Assembly (NCBI GenBank): GCA_964616985.1
Contig: CAZTVF010000020.1
Location: 1 to 56,054, forward strand
DNA: 56,054 nucleotides
Direction: 5' to 3'
DNA from: CAZTVF01 sp964616985
GTDB lineage: Bacteria; Planctomycetota; Phycisphaerae; SM23-33
In this document: positions 43,379 through 51,006 of the stretch, piece after piece
Layout: the number at the start of each line of letters is the position of its first letter
Position numbering within the stretch: position 1 is the first letter of the stretch
Position numbers and translations under genes: made by a program
The notes under the pieces: generated by a model
Told to the model about the DNA's origin: nothing
The model's input: only the letters and a program-made list of their open reading frames with translations
Databases searched by the model: none

Positions 43379-43463
43379 GCGCGCTTCGACGCCCAGGCCC
43401 CGGCGGGTGCATTCGGTAATGAGTGGCAACAGCAGAAGCTTCGCAGATTCAAAGGCTTGATTG

Positions 43464-43533
43464 TCGCTCGCTTTTCGGCGCTGTTCGATAGCGTCTGTCG
43501 CCCCCCAGCAGCGCTAAAAGGCGAGCGATGCCC
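43464..43533. repeat. Inverted repeat, GCGAGCGATGCCC family
   Basis: TCGCTCGCTTTTCGGCGCT (43464-43482) pairs imperfectly with AGCGCTAAAAGGCGAGCGA (43510-43528). The right arm with its ATGCCC continuation recurs at 50957-50980 with two changes. It lies upstream of mcsA and past the QueD-like stop codon. Confidence 0.65.
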
Positions 43534-43599
43534 AGGACTCAGCATATGCGAAGCTCTTTTTGTGCCACTGAAAACCGAATGCACCCGCCCCGGCCGCCG

Positions 43600-43989
43600 T
43601 CAGCCGCACGCCCCCCGGGGGTAATACGCCGCCGTGCACCCGGGGGCTTCGGTGACGGCGAAGCGATAGAGCATCTCCCCGCCGGCGATCATGCCGCACA
43701 ACTGCCCGGCCAGGTATTCCGCGACGCGCTCGGCCGAGCAGCGGCCATCGGCGAAGGCGGGCAGGGTGTTGAGATCGATGCCCTGCAGCTGGGCGACGAG
43801 GCGCCCCATGGCCCGCTCGACCTCGACGAAGTCGATCACCACCGCCATCGCCGGCTGAAGCGACTCGCTGCGGAAGGTGGCCGTCATCCGCCAGGTGTGC
43901 TCGTGCGGCAGTTCCTGCTCGCCGCCCGGCAGACGCAGCGAGTGCGTGGCGTCGAACGATCGTGATACGCTGGCTTCGTATGTGGGCAC
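43600..43989 (-). CDS. 6-pyruvoyl-tetrahydropterin synthase / QueD family protein
   Basis: The 129-aa protein has the family fold: SRSFDATHSLRL (first Zn His), LPHEHTWRMTATF (two more His), VVIDFVEVERAMGRLV and the Glu in FAVTEAPGC. QueD and PTPS convert dihydroneopterin triphosphate into queuosine or biopterin precursors. The catalytic Cys that normally comes four residues before the HxH pair is absent; GGEQELPHEH has only Gln and Glu there. It could therefore be a PTPS-III-like variant (these use Glu) or have another reaction. No queuosine genes are adjacent. Confidence 0.82.
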   Translation of the reverse strand: MPTYEASVSRSFDATHSLRLPGGEQELPHEHTWRMTATFRSESLQPAMAVVIDFVEVERAMGRLVAQLQGIDLNTLPAFADGRCSAERVAEYLAGQLCGMIAGGEMLYRFAVTEAPGCTAAYYPRGACG

Positions 43990-44017
43990 AAATGTCCTTT
44001 CGTAGCACGGGCGTCTC

Positions 44018-44049
44018 GCCCGTGAGTCGCACGGGCGTCCCGCCCGTGA
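44018..44049. repeat. Tandem CACGGGCG...CGCCCGTG hairpins
   Basis: CACGGGCGTCTCGCCCGTG is followed directly by AGTCG and CACGGGCGTCCCGCCCGTG. A variant, CCATGGGCGTCTCGCCCATGG, lies near 29772. They are upstream of the QueD-like gene. Confidence 0.7.
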
Positions 44050-44059
44050 TTTCCACTGC

Positions 44060-44128
44060 GGCTTGGCCGTTCGGCGCTGTCAGATCCGGGTGACGCCCCG
44101 GGGCTTCTACAGCGCCGAACGGCAAGCC
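44060..44128. repeat. REP-A copy 3
   Basis: The arm GGCTTGGCCGTTCGGCGCTG (one extra G, then T) pairs with ACAGCGCCGAACGGCAAGCC. The centre (CAGATCCGGGTGACGCCCCG) is the reverse of copies 1 and 2. It is between the STN gene and the QueD-like gene, both on the minus strand. Confidence 0.88.
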
Positions 44129-44163
44129 GCCGCCAACGCCTCACTCCCGCATTCAACCGTGAT

Positions 44164-45258
44164 TCACTTGCCGATCGCCGACCGCTCCAGCAGCTTGAAT
44201 CCCAGCGGCGTCTGCGAGATCACCAGCTTGCCGTTCCAGATGCGGATCGCGCCCTTGCCGTCGGGCGACCACATATCGTCGCCGATCGATTCCTTCACCA
44301 TCGCCACGATCGTGTCCTGCAACGCCGCCCTGCTATTGGCGGTGCCGGCCTCGGTGTTCTTCTGCTCGCCGAAGATGCTCGTGGTGTTCGTGCCGGTGCT
44401 GGAGGAATTGTTGTCCTTGCCGGTGGTCATGCTGTTGAGATCGATCTTGGGGGCCTTGGGGTCGGGCATTGCGTGCAGCATGTCCTGCACGTCGTACACC
44501 CGCGTGGACAGCGTCGTGTTCAACGCGTTGCCGGTGGAGATGCTCACCACCCCGTCATTCACGATCCAGTAGACGCTGTCGAACTTGCTCTTGTTCTGGC
44601 TGAGGTTGTCCATCACGAGGTCCATCACCTTGGCCAGCGACACGTTGGACACCTCCAGCGTGACGGGCGTCTCGGCCGTGATGTTCACGTCCTTCAGGGC
44701 TGCGTAGTTGATGTGGAAGTTCACGCCGCTGAGCGTGCGAAAATACTCGACCACGTCGGCCAGCGGGGTCTTGTCGAACTTCACCGTCTTGGGCAGCGAG
44801 GGGATGGGGCCCTTGGCGTTGGCCGCCGGCTTGGGGTCGGTCTTGGCATCGACCGGGCGGGCGCCCAGCGGCAGCGGCACGCCCTTGCGGGCCAGCACGC
44901 GCTGCTGCGTGGTGACCATGATCACGTCATCGGCCAGGTACCACGCGAGGGGCTGGCCCTTGGGGGCCGCCGAGGCCAGCGTGGAATCCAGCCACTGCAT
45001 CAGCGTCGCCTCGCCGCCGGACAGGGCGAGCTTGGCGTCTTCCTTCACGCCCGCCTCCAGCAGCGACGGCCAATCGACGCGGATCTTCACGCCCGCCCGC
45101 GACTCCAGATCGGCCAGCGCCTGCGTCAGCGTGGCCGTGCTGGCCGGGCGATTGATGCTGGCGTTCATGAGCTCTTCGGGCGTCTTGGGCTTGGCCGCTC
45201 CCGACAAAGGCCCCACCACCAGTGCAGCCAGACACATCAGCAGCAGTACGCGTTTCAT
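44164..45258 (-). CDS. Secreted protein with secretin/TonB short N-terminal (STN-like) domains
   Basis: The 364-aa product has a signal peptide (LLLMCLAALVVGPLSGAAK). Residues about 150-225 (TVKFDKTPLADVVEYFRTLS, GVNFHINYAALKDVNITAE, VTLEVSNVSLAKVMDLVMDN) form the beta-alpha repeats typical of STN or secretin N domains; a related unit may lie at residues 35-120. No secretin pore domain follows; the C-terminus has a DNNSSSTGTNTTS linker and GAIRIWNGKLVISQTPLGF. It may be a periplasmic ring or adaptor. AAGGAG six bases before the ATG supports the start. Function inferred only. Confidence 0.72.
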   Translation of the reverse strand: MKRVLLLMCLAALVVGPLSGAAKPKTPEELMNASINRPASTATLTQALADLESRAGVKIRVDWPSLLEAGVKEDAKLALSGGEATLMQWLDSTLASAAPKGQPLAWYLADDVIMVTTQQRVLARKGVPLPLGARPVDAKTDPKPAANAKGPIPSLPKTVKFDKTPLADVVEYFRTLSGVNFHINYAALKDVNITAETPVTLEVSNVSLAKVMDLVMDNLSQNKSKFDSVYWIVNDGVVSISTGNALNTTLSTRVYDVQDMLHAMPDPKAPKIDLNSMTTGKDNNSSSTGTNTTSIFGEQKNTEAGTANSRAALQDTIVAMVKESIGDDMWSPDGKGAIRIWNGKLVISQTPLGFKLLERSAIGK

Positions 45259-45680
45259 GAGAAGCTCCTTCATGCTGTCGGGCGTGGCCGCGCCGCCGCC
45301 CGCGTTCGAAGGACACAGACTCGCCGCCGCTTGATGTATGAATGAATGCCATCCGGCCCGCCCTGGCCGCTTTGCCGCGACGTTTTCATCGTTATTATAT
45401 CGCCAGCAACTCTCGGACTGACAACACTTTTCGCCAATTCCGCCCGCCTGCGGCGGGAATGACCAATGACCAATGTCCAATGGCCAAAGGCCGAGGCCAA
45501 ACGCCCACGCCCCGAAACTGGCCAAGTCGGTGCCACCCCCTTGTTTGGAGGTGCGAACGCGGCACCGAGCATCTGCGTCCCAGGAAACCGCGAACAGCAG
45601 CATACAGAAGTGAAGGCCGCTGCGGCGAAAGTCGGCCCCTCGATATTCAATGTTTCTTCTTCTGCGGGCGGGATGGTCTG
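45259..45680. other. Intergenic region with REP-C and REP-B repeats
   Basis: No gene is seen between the STN gene and the sulfatase. A REP-C (GCCTGCGGCGGGAATGACCA onward, 45445-45480) is followed by a degenerate REP-B in the opposite orientation to copies 2 and 3. Confidence 0.65.
45533..45553. repeat. REP-B copy 4 (degenerate)
   Basis: CCACCCCCTTGTTTGGAGGTG, preceded by AAACTGGCCAAGTCGGTG and followed by CGAACGCGGCACCGAG. The left arm has lost AAAC, so the hairpin is weaker. Confidence 0.7.
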
Positions 45681-47066
45681 TCAGTTGGGCGTCGGTTTTG
45701 CATCCGGCGGTGGGTGAAGCATGGAGATCGAGTCGGGGATGCCGCCGGTGAGCGGGGCGTATTCGTCGCCGGGGACGATGAACGGCACGCGACTGCGGGT
45801 GTAGTGGAAGCCGAAGCTGTCGCCGGTCCGCTGGCACCAGTTGCGCAGCAGGTCGCGATGGCGCTGGAGGATCTCCCGGTATCGCGACGAGACGGCCAAG
45901 TTGACCATTTCGCCCGGGTCGGCCTGCATGTCGAAGAGCTGTTCGCGGTCGGCCCCGCGGCTGTAGGCGATGTACTTGTAGCGGTCGGTGCGGACGGCCC
46001 GGCCCTTCACGTCGCCGCCGCGGCTGAACTGCGTCTCAATCACGACGTGGTCGTGCCAGGCCTCGGGCTGGCGTCCTTCCAGGACCGGCCGCAGCGATCG
46101 GCCGACCCGGCCGGCCGGCAGTGGCACGCCGGCGTAGTCGCAGATCGTGGCGTAGATGTCCAGGCCGTTGGAGACCAGGCGGGCGTCGACTCGGTCCGGG
46201 TTGGCGCTGCCGCCCCCGCCCGGCGCGCGAACGATCATCGGCACGCGCGAGCACTCGTCGTACAGCGGCAGCTTTGCGGCCAGCCGATGCGCGCCGGCCA
46301 GCTCGCCGTGGTCGCTGGAGAAGATCACGAACGTGCTATCGGCCAGCCCGAGGCCATCCAGGCCGTCGAGAATCTTGCCGATCTCGGCGTCGACCCGCTC
46401 GACGAGGCGGTAGTACGCCCAGCGGTAGCGGCGCCAGTCGTCGGGGCTGTAGCGGTCGTTGCGGGTCCTATCGAGGCAGGCGGGCTCGTAGGGCGACGGG
46501 GCGAAGTTGGGCGGCAGCAGCGGGCAATCCTCCACCGCCGGCGCCGCGCCCAGTGGGCCGGTCGATATCGGCACGTTTTCACGGACCTCACAGATGTTGT
46601 GCGGGTTGTCGAAGGACGCCACCACGAAGAATGGCCCTGTCCGCGGGCGGCGGATGTACGCCAGCGTGTCTTCGGCCAATCGGCAGTCGTCGAAGGCATT
46701 GAAGTACTCGAAGCCGTGCCCGTCCTCCATCGGAGCGCACCACGGAATGTGCCACTTGCCGCCGTAGCCGCAATCGTAGCCGGCAGCCTTCAGCAGGTTC
46801 CCGATGCCCGCCGGCCGCACAGCCGGCGAGATCGACTGCTCGTTGAACGTGATCCCCGCCTCGTGCGGGAACAGCCCTGTGAACATGCTGGCCCGCGACG
46901 GCGTGCACAGCGGATAGGTGCAGTAGGCCTTGTCGAAGCGAACGCCCTGGGCGGCCAGCCGGTCCATCGCCGGCGTGGCCAGGTCGCTGTTGCCGGCGCA
47001 GCTCATGGCGTCGGCCGACTGCTGGTCGGTGAACACATAGAGAATGTTGGGCCTGGTGTCTGGCAT
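45681..47066 (-). CDS. Sulfatase (formylglycine-dependent)
   Basis: The 461-aa protein is a type I sulfatase, an enzyme group abundant in Planctomycetota that removes sulfate from polysaccharides or other esters. It has RPNILYVFTDQQSADAMS (metal Asp residues), the modification motif CTPSRASMFTG (Cys54, to be converted to formylglycine), GYGGKWHIPW and FSSDHGELAGAH (metal-binding Asp, His). No signal peptide is evident, which is unusual for a polysaccharide sulfatase, so it may act in the cytosol. AAGGAAC lies six bases before the ATG chosen here; upstream in-frame sequence is not family-like. Confidence 0.93.
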   Translation of the reverse strand: MPDTRPNILYVFTDQQSADAMSCAGNSDLATPAMDRLAAQGVRFDKAYCTYPLCTPSRASMFTGLFPHEAGITFNEQSISPAVRPAGIGNLLKAAGYDCGYGGKWHIPWCAPMEDGHGFEYFNAFDDCRLAEDTLAYIRRPRTGPFFVVASFDNPHNICEVRENVPISTGPLGAAPAVEDCPLLPPNFAPSPYEPACLDRTRNDRYSPDDWRRYRWAYYRLVERVDAEIGKILDGLDGLGLADSTFVIFSSDHGELAGAHRLAAKLPLYDECSRVPMIVRAPGGGGSANPDRVDARLVSNGLDIYATICDYAGVPLPAGRVGRSLRPVLEGRQPEAWHDHVVIETQFSRGGDVKGRAVRTDRYKYIAYSRGADREQLFDMQADPGEMVNLAVSSRYREILQRHRDLLRNWCQRTGDSFGFHYTRSRVPFIVPGDEYAPLTGGIPDSISMLHPPPDAKPTPN

Positions 47067-47477
47067 ATTCGTTCCTTCGGTAATGATCTTGGCAGGCTTC
47101 GCCCATAGAGGGCGAGAATCTCTCCACCGACATTCGACCACAGCGGCGAGACCGCCATCTTCGCACGTCGCTGATCAGCTGGCTCAGGCCGATCACCGAC
47201 ATTCCCAGAGGGCACCCCTCTGACGACCGCCGTCAGCAGGTGCAGCGATTCTACCGTGCCATCGGGCTCCGACAAGCGGATTCACGCTGTTCCAAACCTT
47301 GCCGGACCCTCGGGACAGCGACGCGGCTTGCATCTGGGGCTCTGGAATCGGCGTGCTCTGATCAGGGGCAGACAGCCTCCGCCACGCGGACCTCTTGCGT
47401 CTCCGGCGATGTTCGCAGGAACCGCGTCGGAGGGAGCTGGATTGTGTCAGCGTCCTTGGATACATTTTGGCTGAGAA

Positions 47478-47654
47478 ATGAAGGTGCGGGCAAAGCCTGA
47501 ACGCGGCGAAGTGTTCGACTGTCCAACATGGGAAGAGGCAGTCCAGAAGATGAAAAGGTGGCTTGCAGCCAATCAAATCTCTGCCGCCGACTTCATCTCC
47601 CCCTGTGATCTGCTGCTTGGCCGAGCTAGCGACCGCACCATGTCGCCCTTGTAG
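47478..47654 (+). CDS. Possible small ORF or gene fragment (58 aa)
   Basis: The ORF encodes a peptide with EVFDCPTWEEAVQKMKRWLA and ISAADFISPCDLLLGRASD, which has a protein-like, amphipathic composition. There is no good ribosome binding site. It may be a genuine small protein or a fragment of a decayed gene that also gave the downstream remnant. No family recognised. Confidence 0.35.
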   Translation: MKVRAKPERGEVFDCPTWEEAVQKMKRWLAANQISAADFISPCDLLLGRASDRTMSPL

Positions 47655-47689
47655 GTCAGGTCGATATCGCTTTGGTTTGACCGTCTTCT

Positions 47690-47859
47690 GGGCCAGTTCC
47701 ATCCTGGCGTGGGCAGATTCGGACAAGGATGGTGTGGAGGATGTCCTGCTGTTCGTGGCCAACTTCGCCAGGCAAGGCACCTTCAAGGTGTACCGCCTTG
47801 TGACCGTTACTAGGAAGGCGGCCAGGAGCAGGCTGATCGTTATCGGCGATGACTTTTGA
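47690..47859 (+). pseudogene. C-terminal remnant of an unknown gene
   Basis: One plus-strand frame reads WADSDKDGVEDVLLFVANFA, then RQGTFKVYRLVTVTRKAARS and ends at TGA after IGDDF. This has the look of a real protein terminus, but upstream the frame turns into low-quality sequence. It is likely the tail of a truncated gene. Confidence 0.35.
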
Positions 47860-48010
47860 GGGAGGGGGACGGGTCGCATTACGAATACGATTGAGGTGGT
47901 CGTCGTTGCTCGATATTCTGCTGTTCGCTGTTTCAGGGCGGATGGTGGTCAGGCCTGTCCGCGCTACGCGGGGCGGGAGGCTGCCTCTGCGAAGTAACCC
48001 GGCTGGCGGG

Positions 48011-48208
48011 CTAGACGGTCTGGCCGGCCTGGGCGGCGCGGACGGTCTGGAGCAGGCGCTGGATGACCGCGACGTGGTGCTTGAGGTAATCGCGATAGCT
48101 GAGGCTGTCGGCGCGGTGCTCTTCGACCATGGCCTCGTCCAGCGCCTCGCGGAGCACTTCGTCCAGCTCTTTCATTTCCTCGTCCGAGACTTCAATGTGG
48201 TACGACAT
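48011..48208 (-). CDS. Small acidic helical protein of unknown function (65 aa)
   Basis: The product starts MSYHIEVSDEEMKELDEVLR and continues as charged helix (EALDEAMVEEHRADSLSYRD), ending in LLQTVRAAQAGQTV. AAGGGGAAC lies three to eleven bases before the ATG, which is strong support. It has no Cys and no signal. It may be a regulator or partner protein; I cannot name a family. Confidence 0.7.
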   Translation of the reverse strand: MSYHIEVSDEEMKELDEVLREALDEAMVEEHRADSLSYRDYLKHHVAVIQRLLQTVRAAQAGQTV

Positions 48209-48325
48209 GACGTTCCCCTTAAGCCAACATCCAATTCTACGCCGATGGCACGAGGCGAGGCCGGGGCGGCAGGCGCGGACAACGCCAGTAGTTCATCACA
48301 ATGGAAGATGAGTGCGTTGGGCGGC

Positions 48326-48393
48326 GGCTTGCCGTTCGGCGCTGTTAGATCTGGGTGACGCCCTGGGGCTTCTACAGCGCCGAACGGCACGCC
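48326..48393. repeat. REP-A copy 4
   Basis: The arms GGCTTGCCGTTCGGCGCTGT and ACAGCGCCGAACGGCACGCC differ by one base. The centre TAGATCTGGGTGACGCCCTG is shared with copy 5. Confidence 0.9.
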
Positions 48394-48481
48394 ATCGCCA
48401 CAGCGTTACTGCCAGATCAACCGCGGATGTTACTTGTGGCAGTGTGCGGGCGTTCGACGCACCGAACTCGGTGGCTGTTCT

Positions 48482-48505
48482 CACCCCCAAACAAGTTTGG
48501 GGGTG
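48482..48505. repeat. REP-B copy 5
   Basis: CACCCCCAAAC-AA-GTTTGGGGGTG hairpin, preceded by CGGTGGCTGTTCT and followed by GCACCGGCTTGGCTC. Confidence 0.9.
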
Positions 48506-48548
48506 GCACCGGCTTGGCTCATTTCCGCCTTGTTACTTGGGCCTCGGC

Positions 48549-48599
48549 CATTGGTCATTTGTCATTGGACAGTGGACATTCCCGCCGCAGGCGGGGGCG
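48549..48599. repeat. REP-C copy (GGTCATTTGTCATT words plus CCCGCCGCAGGCGGG)
   Basis: CATTGGTCATTTGTCATTGG and similar words end in CATTCCCGCCGCAGGCGGG, whose last 15 bases form a CCCGCC-GCA-GGCGGG hairpin. Related copies lie at 45441-45480 and 52355-52500 (both inverted) and 53960-54006. Confidence 0.8.
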
Positions 48600-48604
48600 G
48601 GCGC

Positions 48605-48645
48605 ATAAAAAGCGGGTGGGCGCCCGGTTGGAGCGCCGCACCCGC
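48605..48645 (-). terminator. Rho-independent terminator of the FHA gene
   Basis: On the minus strand GCGGGTGCGGCGC pairs with GGCGCCCACCCGC around an 8-nt loop and is followed by TTTTTAT. Confidence 0.85.
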
Positions 48646-48666
48646 GAGTCTTCGAGTCAGGGGCTA

Positions 48667-49131
48667 CTACTTTTCGTCTTCCTCGGAGGCCAGGGCCTCC
48701 AGGGCGGCGATGGGGTCGACGTCTTCATCGTCCGAGCCGGCCAGCGTGGAAGCGCCGGGCTGGGCGACGACGTCGGCCTCGGCATCGGCCTGGCGCTTGT
48801 TGGCGGCCTTGGTGAGGATCGGCTTGATCTCATCGGGAACGCCGTCGATCTGGACCGTGAAGACGACCGGGCCGATGGCGATGCGGTCGCCGGCCTTGAC
48901 GATCGTCTCATTCACGCGGTTGTTGTTGACGAACGTGCCGTTGGAGGAGGCGAGGTCCTTGACCTTGACGGTCTTGGCGCTCACGCTGAGTTCGCAGTGG
49001 CGGCGGGAGACGTTCAGCAGCGGCACGCGAAGGTCGCAGTTCTCGCCGCGGCCCATCACGGTGACGGGGTTGATGATCGGGAAATCTTTCCGCTGGCCGT
49101 TCGCCTTGAACATTACGAGCTTGACGTCCAT
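48667..49131 (-). CDS. FHA domain protein
   Basis: The 154-aa protein has a single forkhead-associated domain (residues about 5-95) that should bind phosphothreonine peptides. The signature is VMGRGENCDLRVPLLNVSRR, then HCEL and ASSNGTFVNNNRV. The C-terminal about 55 residues are acidic and Ala-rich (GSDDEDVDPIAALEALASEE) and probably unstructured. Monocistronic, with GAGG upstream and a clear terminator. No Ser/Thr kinase gene is adjacent. It diverges from hemW across a 96-bp region with a dyad. Confidence 0.93.
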   Translation of the reverse strand: MDVKLVMFKANGQRKDFPIINPVTVMGRGENCDLRVPLLNVSRRHCELSVSAKTVKVKDLASSNGTFVNNNRVNETIVKAGDRIAIGPVVFTVQIDGVPDEIKPILTKAANKRQADAEADVVAQPGASTLAGSDDEDVDPIAALEALASEEDEK

Positions 49132-49178
49132 AGCTATGCCTCAAAATAAACTTTGCCTGTGTCCGGGTGTCCGCTCAG

Positions 49179-49197
49179 GGCATAATGTTCTTATGCC
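49179..49197. promoter_or_regulatory. Perfect 7-bp dyad between FHA and hemW genes
   Basis: GGCATAA-TGTTC-TTATGCC sits in the divergent promoter region, 31 nt before the hemW ATG. It could be an operator, or CATAAT within it could be a -10 box for hemW. Confidence 0.4.
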
Positions 49198-49227
49198 GAC
49201 GACGTGCAAGGACATTCTAAATCTCCC

Positions 49228-50400
49228 ATGAACGCCTGCAAGCAAAATTACGAGGAAGTTTCACATCGGCCCGCGCGGTCGCTGTACGTGCACATCCCGT
49301 TCTGCCGCGGAAAGTGCCGCTACTGCGACTTCTACTCGCGCCCGCTGGAGCCGGCCGTCGCGCAGCCTTACCTCCGCGCGGTGCAGGCGGAGCTGCAGCT
49401 TCATGCGGCCGCCCTGCAGTCGCCGCTGGAGACGATCTTCATCGGCGGGGGCACGCCGACGGCCTTGGACGCGGCGTCGCTGCAGGGACTGCTGGCGATG
49501 CTGTCGCCGCTTGTGGGGGCGGGGGGCGAGTTCAGCATCGAGGCCAACCCCTGCACCATCGACGCGGCCATGGCAGCGGTGCTGCAGGCGGGCGGCGTCA
49601 ACCGCATCACGCTGGGCGTGCAGTCATTCGACGACGCCGAGCTGGTGCTGCTGGGGCGGCTGCATTCGGCCCAGCAGGCCCGCGACGCCGTCGACCGGCT
49701 GCGGCGGTGCGGGGCGGGGAATCTGGGGCTCGACCTGATGTACGGCCTGCCGGGGCAGACGCTGGCGAGCTGGCGGCGGTCGCTGCAGGAGGCGTTCGCC
49801 CTGCGGCCGCAGCACCTCAGCTGCTACGCCCTGAGCTACGAGGAGCACACGCCGCTGCACCACGACCTGACGGAGGGCAAGGTGCAGCCGATGAGCGATG
49901 AACTGCAGAAGGAGTGCTACTACGCGGCCATTGAGGCGGCGGGGGCGGCGGGCCTGGAGCATTACGAGATCTCGAACTTCGCGGCGCCCTCGCGGCGGTG
50001 CCGCCACAACCTCACGTATTGGCACAACGAGACGTACCTGGGGCTGGGGCCGGCGGCGGCGAGTTTCATCGGCGGCGTGCGGCGGACGAACGTGCCAGAC
50101 CTGGCGATGTACATGGCCGCCCTGGGGGCACGCCAGCCCGCGCCGGCCAACGCGGAGGAACTGTCGCCGCGGCTGCAGATGGCCGAGACGATGATGCTGG
50201 GCCTGCGGCTGATCGAGGGGGTGGACCGCGGCGCCTTCGCCGCGCGTTTCGGCCCCGACCCGCTCGACGCCTTCGGCGGCTCGCTCCGCCGGCACGTGGA
50301 GATCGGCGCCGTTGAGGTCACGGGCACGCACCTTCGCATCGGCCGCGACTGGCTGTTCGTCTCCGACACGATCCTGGCCGACATCGTGGCCGAGGGGTAG
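49228..50400 (+). CDS. hemW: HemW-like radical SAM protein (haem chaperone, formerly coproporphyrinogen oxidase-like)
   Basis: The 390-aa protein begins RSLYVHIPFCRGKCRYCDFY, the HemW form of the radical SAM motif (CxxxCxxC followed by an aromatic). ETIFIGGGTPTALD, NRITLGVQSFDDAELVLLGR, LGLDLMYGLPGQT, HLSCYALSYEEHTPLH and EHYEISNFA all follow the HemW/HemN pattern. HemW lacks the N-terminal extension of HemN and acts as a haem chaperone rather than an oxidase. This fits a cell that makes haem by the Ahb route and needs no HemN. The ATG at 49228 was chosen; GTG or upstream starts are possible. Confidence 0.9.
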   Translation: MNACKQNYEEVSHRPARSLYVHIPFCRGKCRYCDFYSRPLEPAVAQPYLRAVQAELQLHAAALQSPLETIFIGGGTPTALDAASLQGLLAMLSPLVGAGGEFSIEANPCTIDAAMAAVLQAGGVNRITLGVQSFDDAELVLLGRLHSAQQARDAVDRLRRCGAGNLGLDLMYGLPGQTLASWRRSLQEAFALRPQHLSCYALSYEEHTPLHHDLTEGKVQPMSDELQKECYYAAIEAAGAAGLEHYEISNFAAPSRRCRHNLTYWHNETYLGLGPAAASFIGGVRRTNVPDLAMYMAALGARQPAPANAEELSPRLQMAETMMLGLRLIEGVDRGAFAARFGPDPLDAFGGSLRRHVEIGAVEVTGTHLRIGRDWLFVSDTILADIVAEG

Positions 50401-50418
50401 GTTCGCGATGCGCGCGGA

Positions 50419-50438
50419 GCGATCCCGCGGGGGATCGC
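50419..50438. repeat. Perfect 8-bp hairpin after hemW
   Basis: GCGATCCC-GCGG-GGGATCGC, 19 nt past the hemW stop. No T-tract, so only a weak terminator or mRNA-stability candidate. Confidence 0.5.
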
Positions 50439-50583
50439 CGGTGTGTTGGGAAAAGGCGGCGGGAGAGCGGCGGCAGGGGCCAGCCGTGCGTGAGGCGCGA
50501 GGGCAAGCCAGCCGCCATCAAAGCGAGCCCTGTTCCGCGACCTGCTCGCCCGTGGGGGAAGCCGGGAACAGCGGCAGGCGGAA

Positions 50584-50727
50584 CTAAGCCTTTGCGGTGG
50601 CCTTGGCGGCGACGGCGGCGGCGCGGCGGATGCGTTCCTTGCGCTTGCGGTGGCTGTTCCGCTTCTTGGTGTCCTTCTGGTTGATCATCATCCGCTCGTG
50701 CTTCTGCTTACGCGTTACCTTGCCCAT
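50584..50727 (-). CDS. Very basic small protein (47 aa)
   Basis: The ORF starts MGKVTRKQKHERMMINQKDT and continues KKRNSHRKRKERIRRAAAVA to an Ala/Lys tail. Almost half the residues are Lys, Arg or His, resembling small ribosomal or nucleic-acid-binding proteins. AAAGAG lies 10 nt upstream of the ATG. It lies convergent to hemW. No family recognised; it could be a ribosome-associated protein. The coherent composition and start context argue for a real gene. Confidence 0.6.
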   Translation of the reverse strand: MGKVTRKQKHERMMINQKDTKKRNSHRKRKERIRRAAAVAAKATAKA

Positions 50728-51006
50728 GCTCGTCTATCTCTTTCTTGTCTCAAAGGTCCATCGGGTTCCAGCGAGTCGGGTATTCTAAGCACGCTGGTGA
50801 TTTAATGCAACAGTGTATGTGGCGTGTATGGCGTGGAATGACTCGGGGGACGGTAACGCGTCAGGGGCGGCCTGATCGGGCGTGGCATGCCGGCGCGTCG
50901 CAACAGCGCGACGCTTCGGCATGGCACCCGGGCTCGCCTTTGTGCGCTTCTCGAGCAGCGCTGAAAAGCGAGCGATGCCCGGGTCGTGGTCGTGACCATG
51001 TCCCGA
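50728..51006. other. Intergenic region with two inverted repeats
   Basis: A stem built on CATGCCG/CGGCATG and GCGTCGC/GCGACGC lies at about 50885-50923. The AGCGCTGAAAAGCGAGCGAT repeat (50957-50980) shared with the mcsA upstream region follows. No gene seen. Confidence 0.55.

Larger units (their letters stand above)
47067..48010. other. Gene-poor, apparently decayed region
   Basis: This 944-bp stretch has lower GC than its surroundings and no full-length gene. Short plus-strand pieces read like protein in different frames (47478-47654 and 47690-47859), which suggests a broken gene. A minus-strand frame (47193-47879) is open but has unnatural composition. Confidence 0.55.
48209..48666. other. 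Intergenic region carrying a complete REP-A/REP-B/REP-C compound
   Basis: Between the small acidic protein and the FHA gene, REP-A, REP-B and REP-C follow each other in this order within about 275 bp. The FHA terminator closes the region. No gene is present. Confidence 0.75.

Noticed and set aside
47193..47879. 228-aa minus-strand frame in the gene-poor region
   Set aside because: Composition is Ser/Arg/Pro-heavy with no motif or ribosome binding site, and the plus strand has more protein-like fragments.
49228..50400. Oxygen-independent coproporphyrinogen oxidase HemN
   Set aside because: The Cys motif, the length and the missing N-terminal extension fit HemW, and the Ahb genes make HemN unnecessary.
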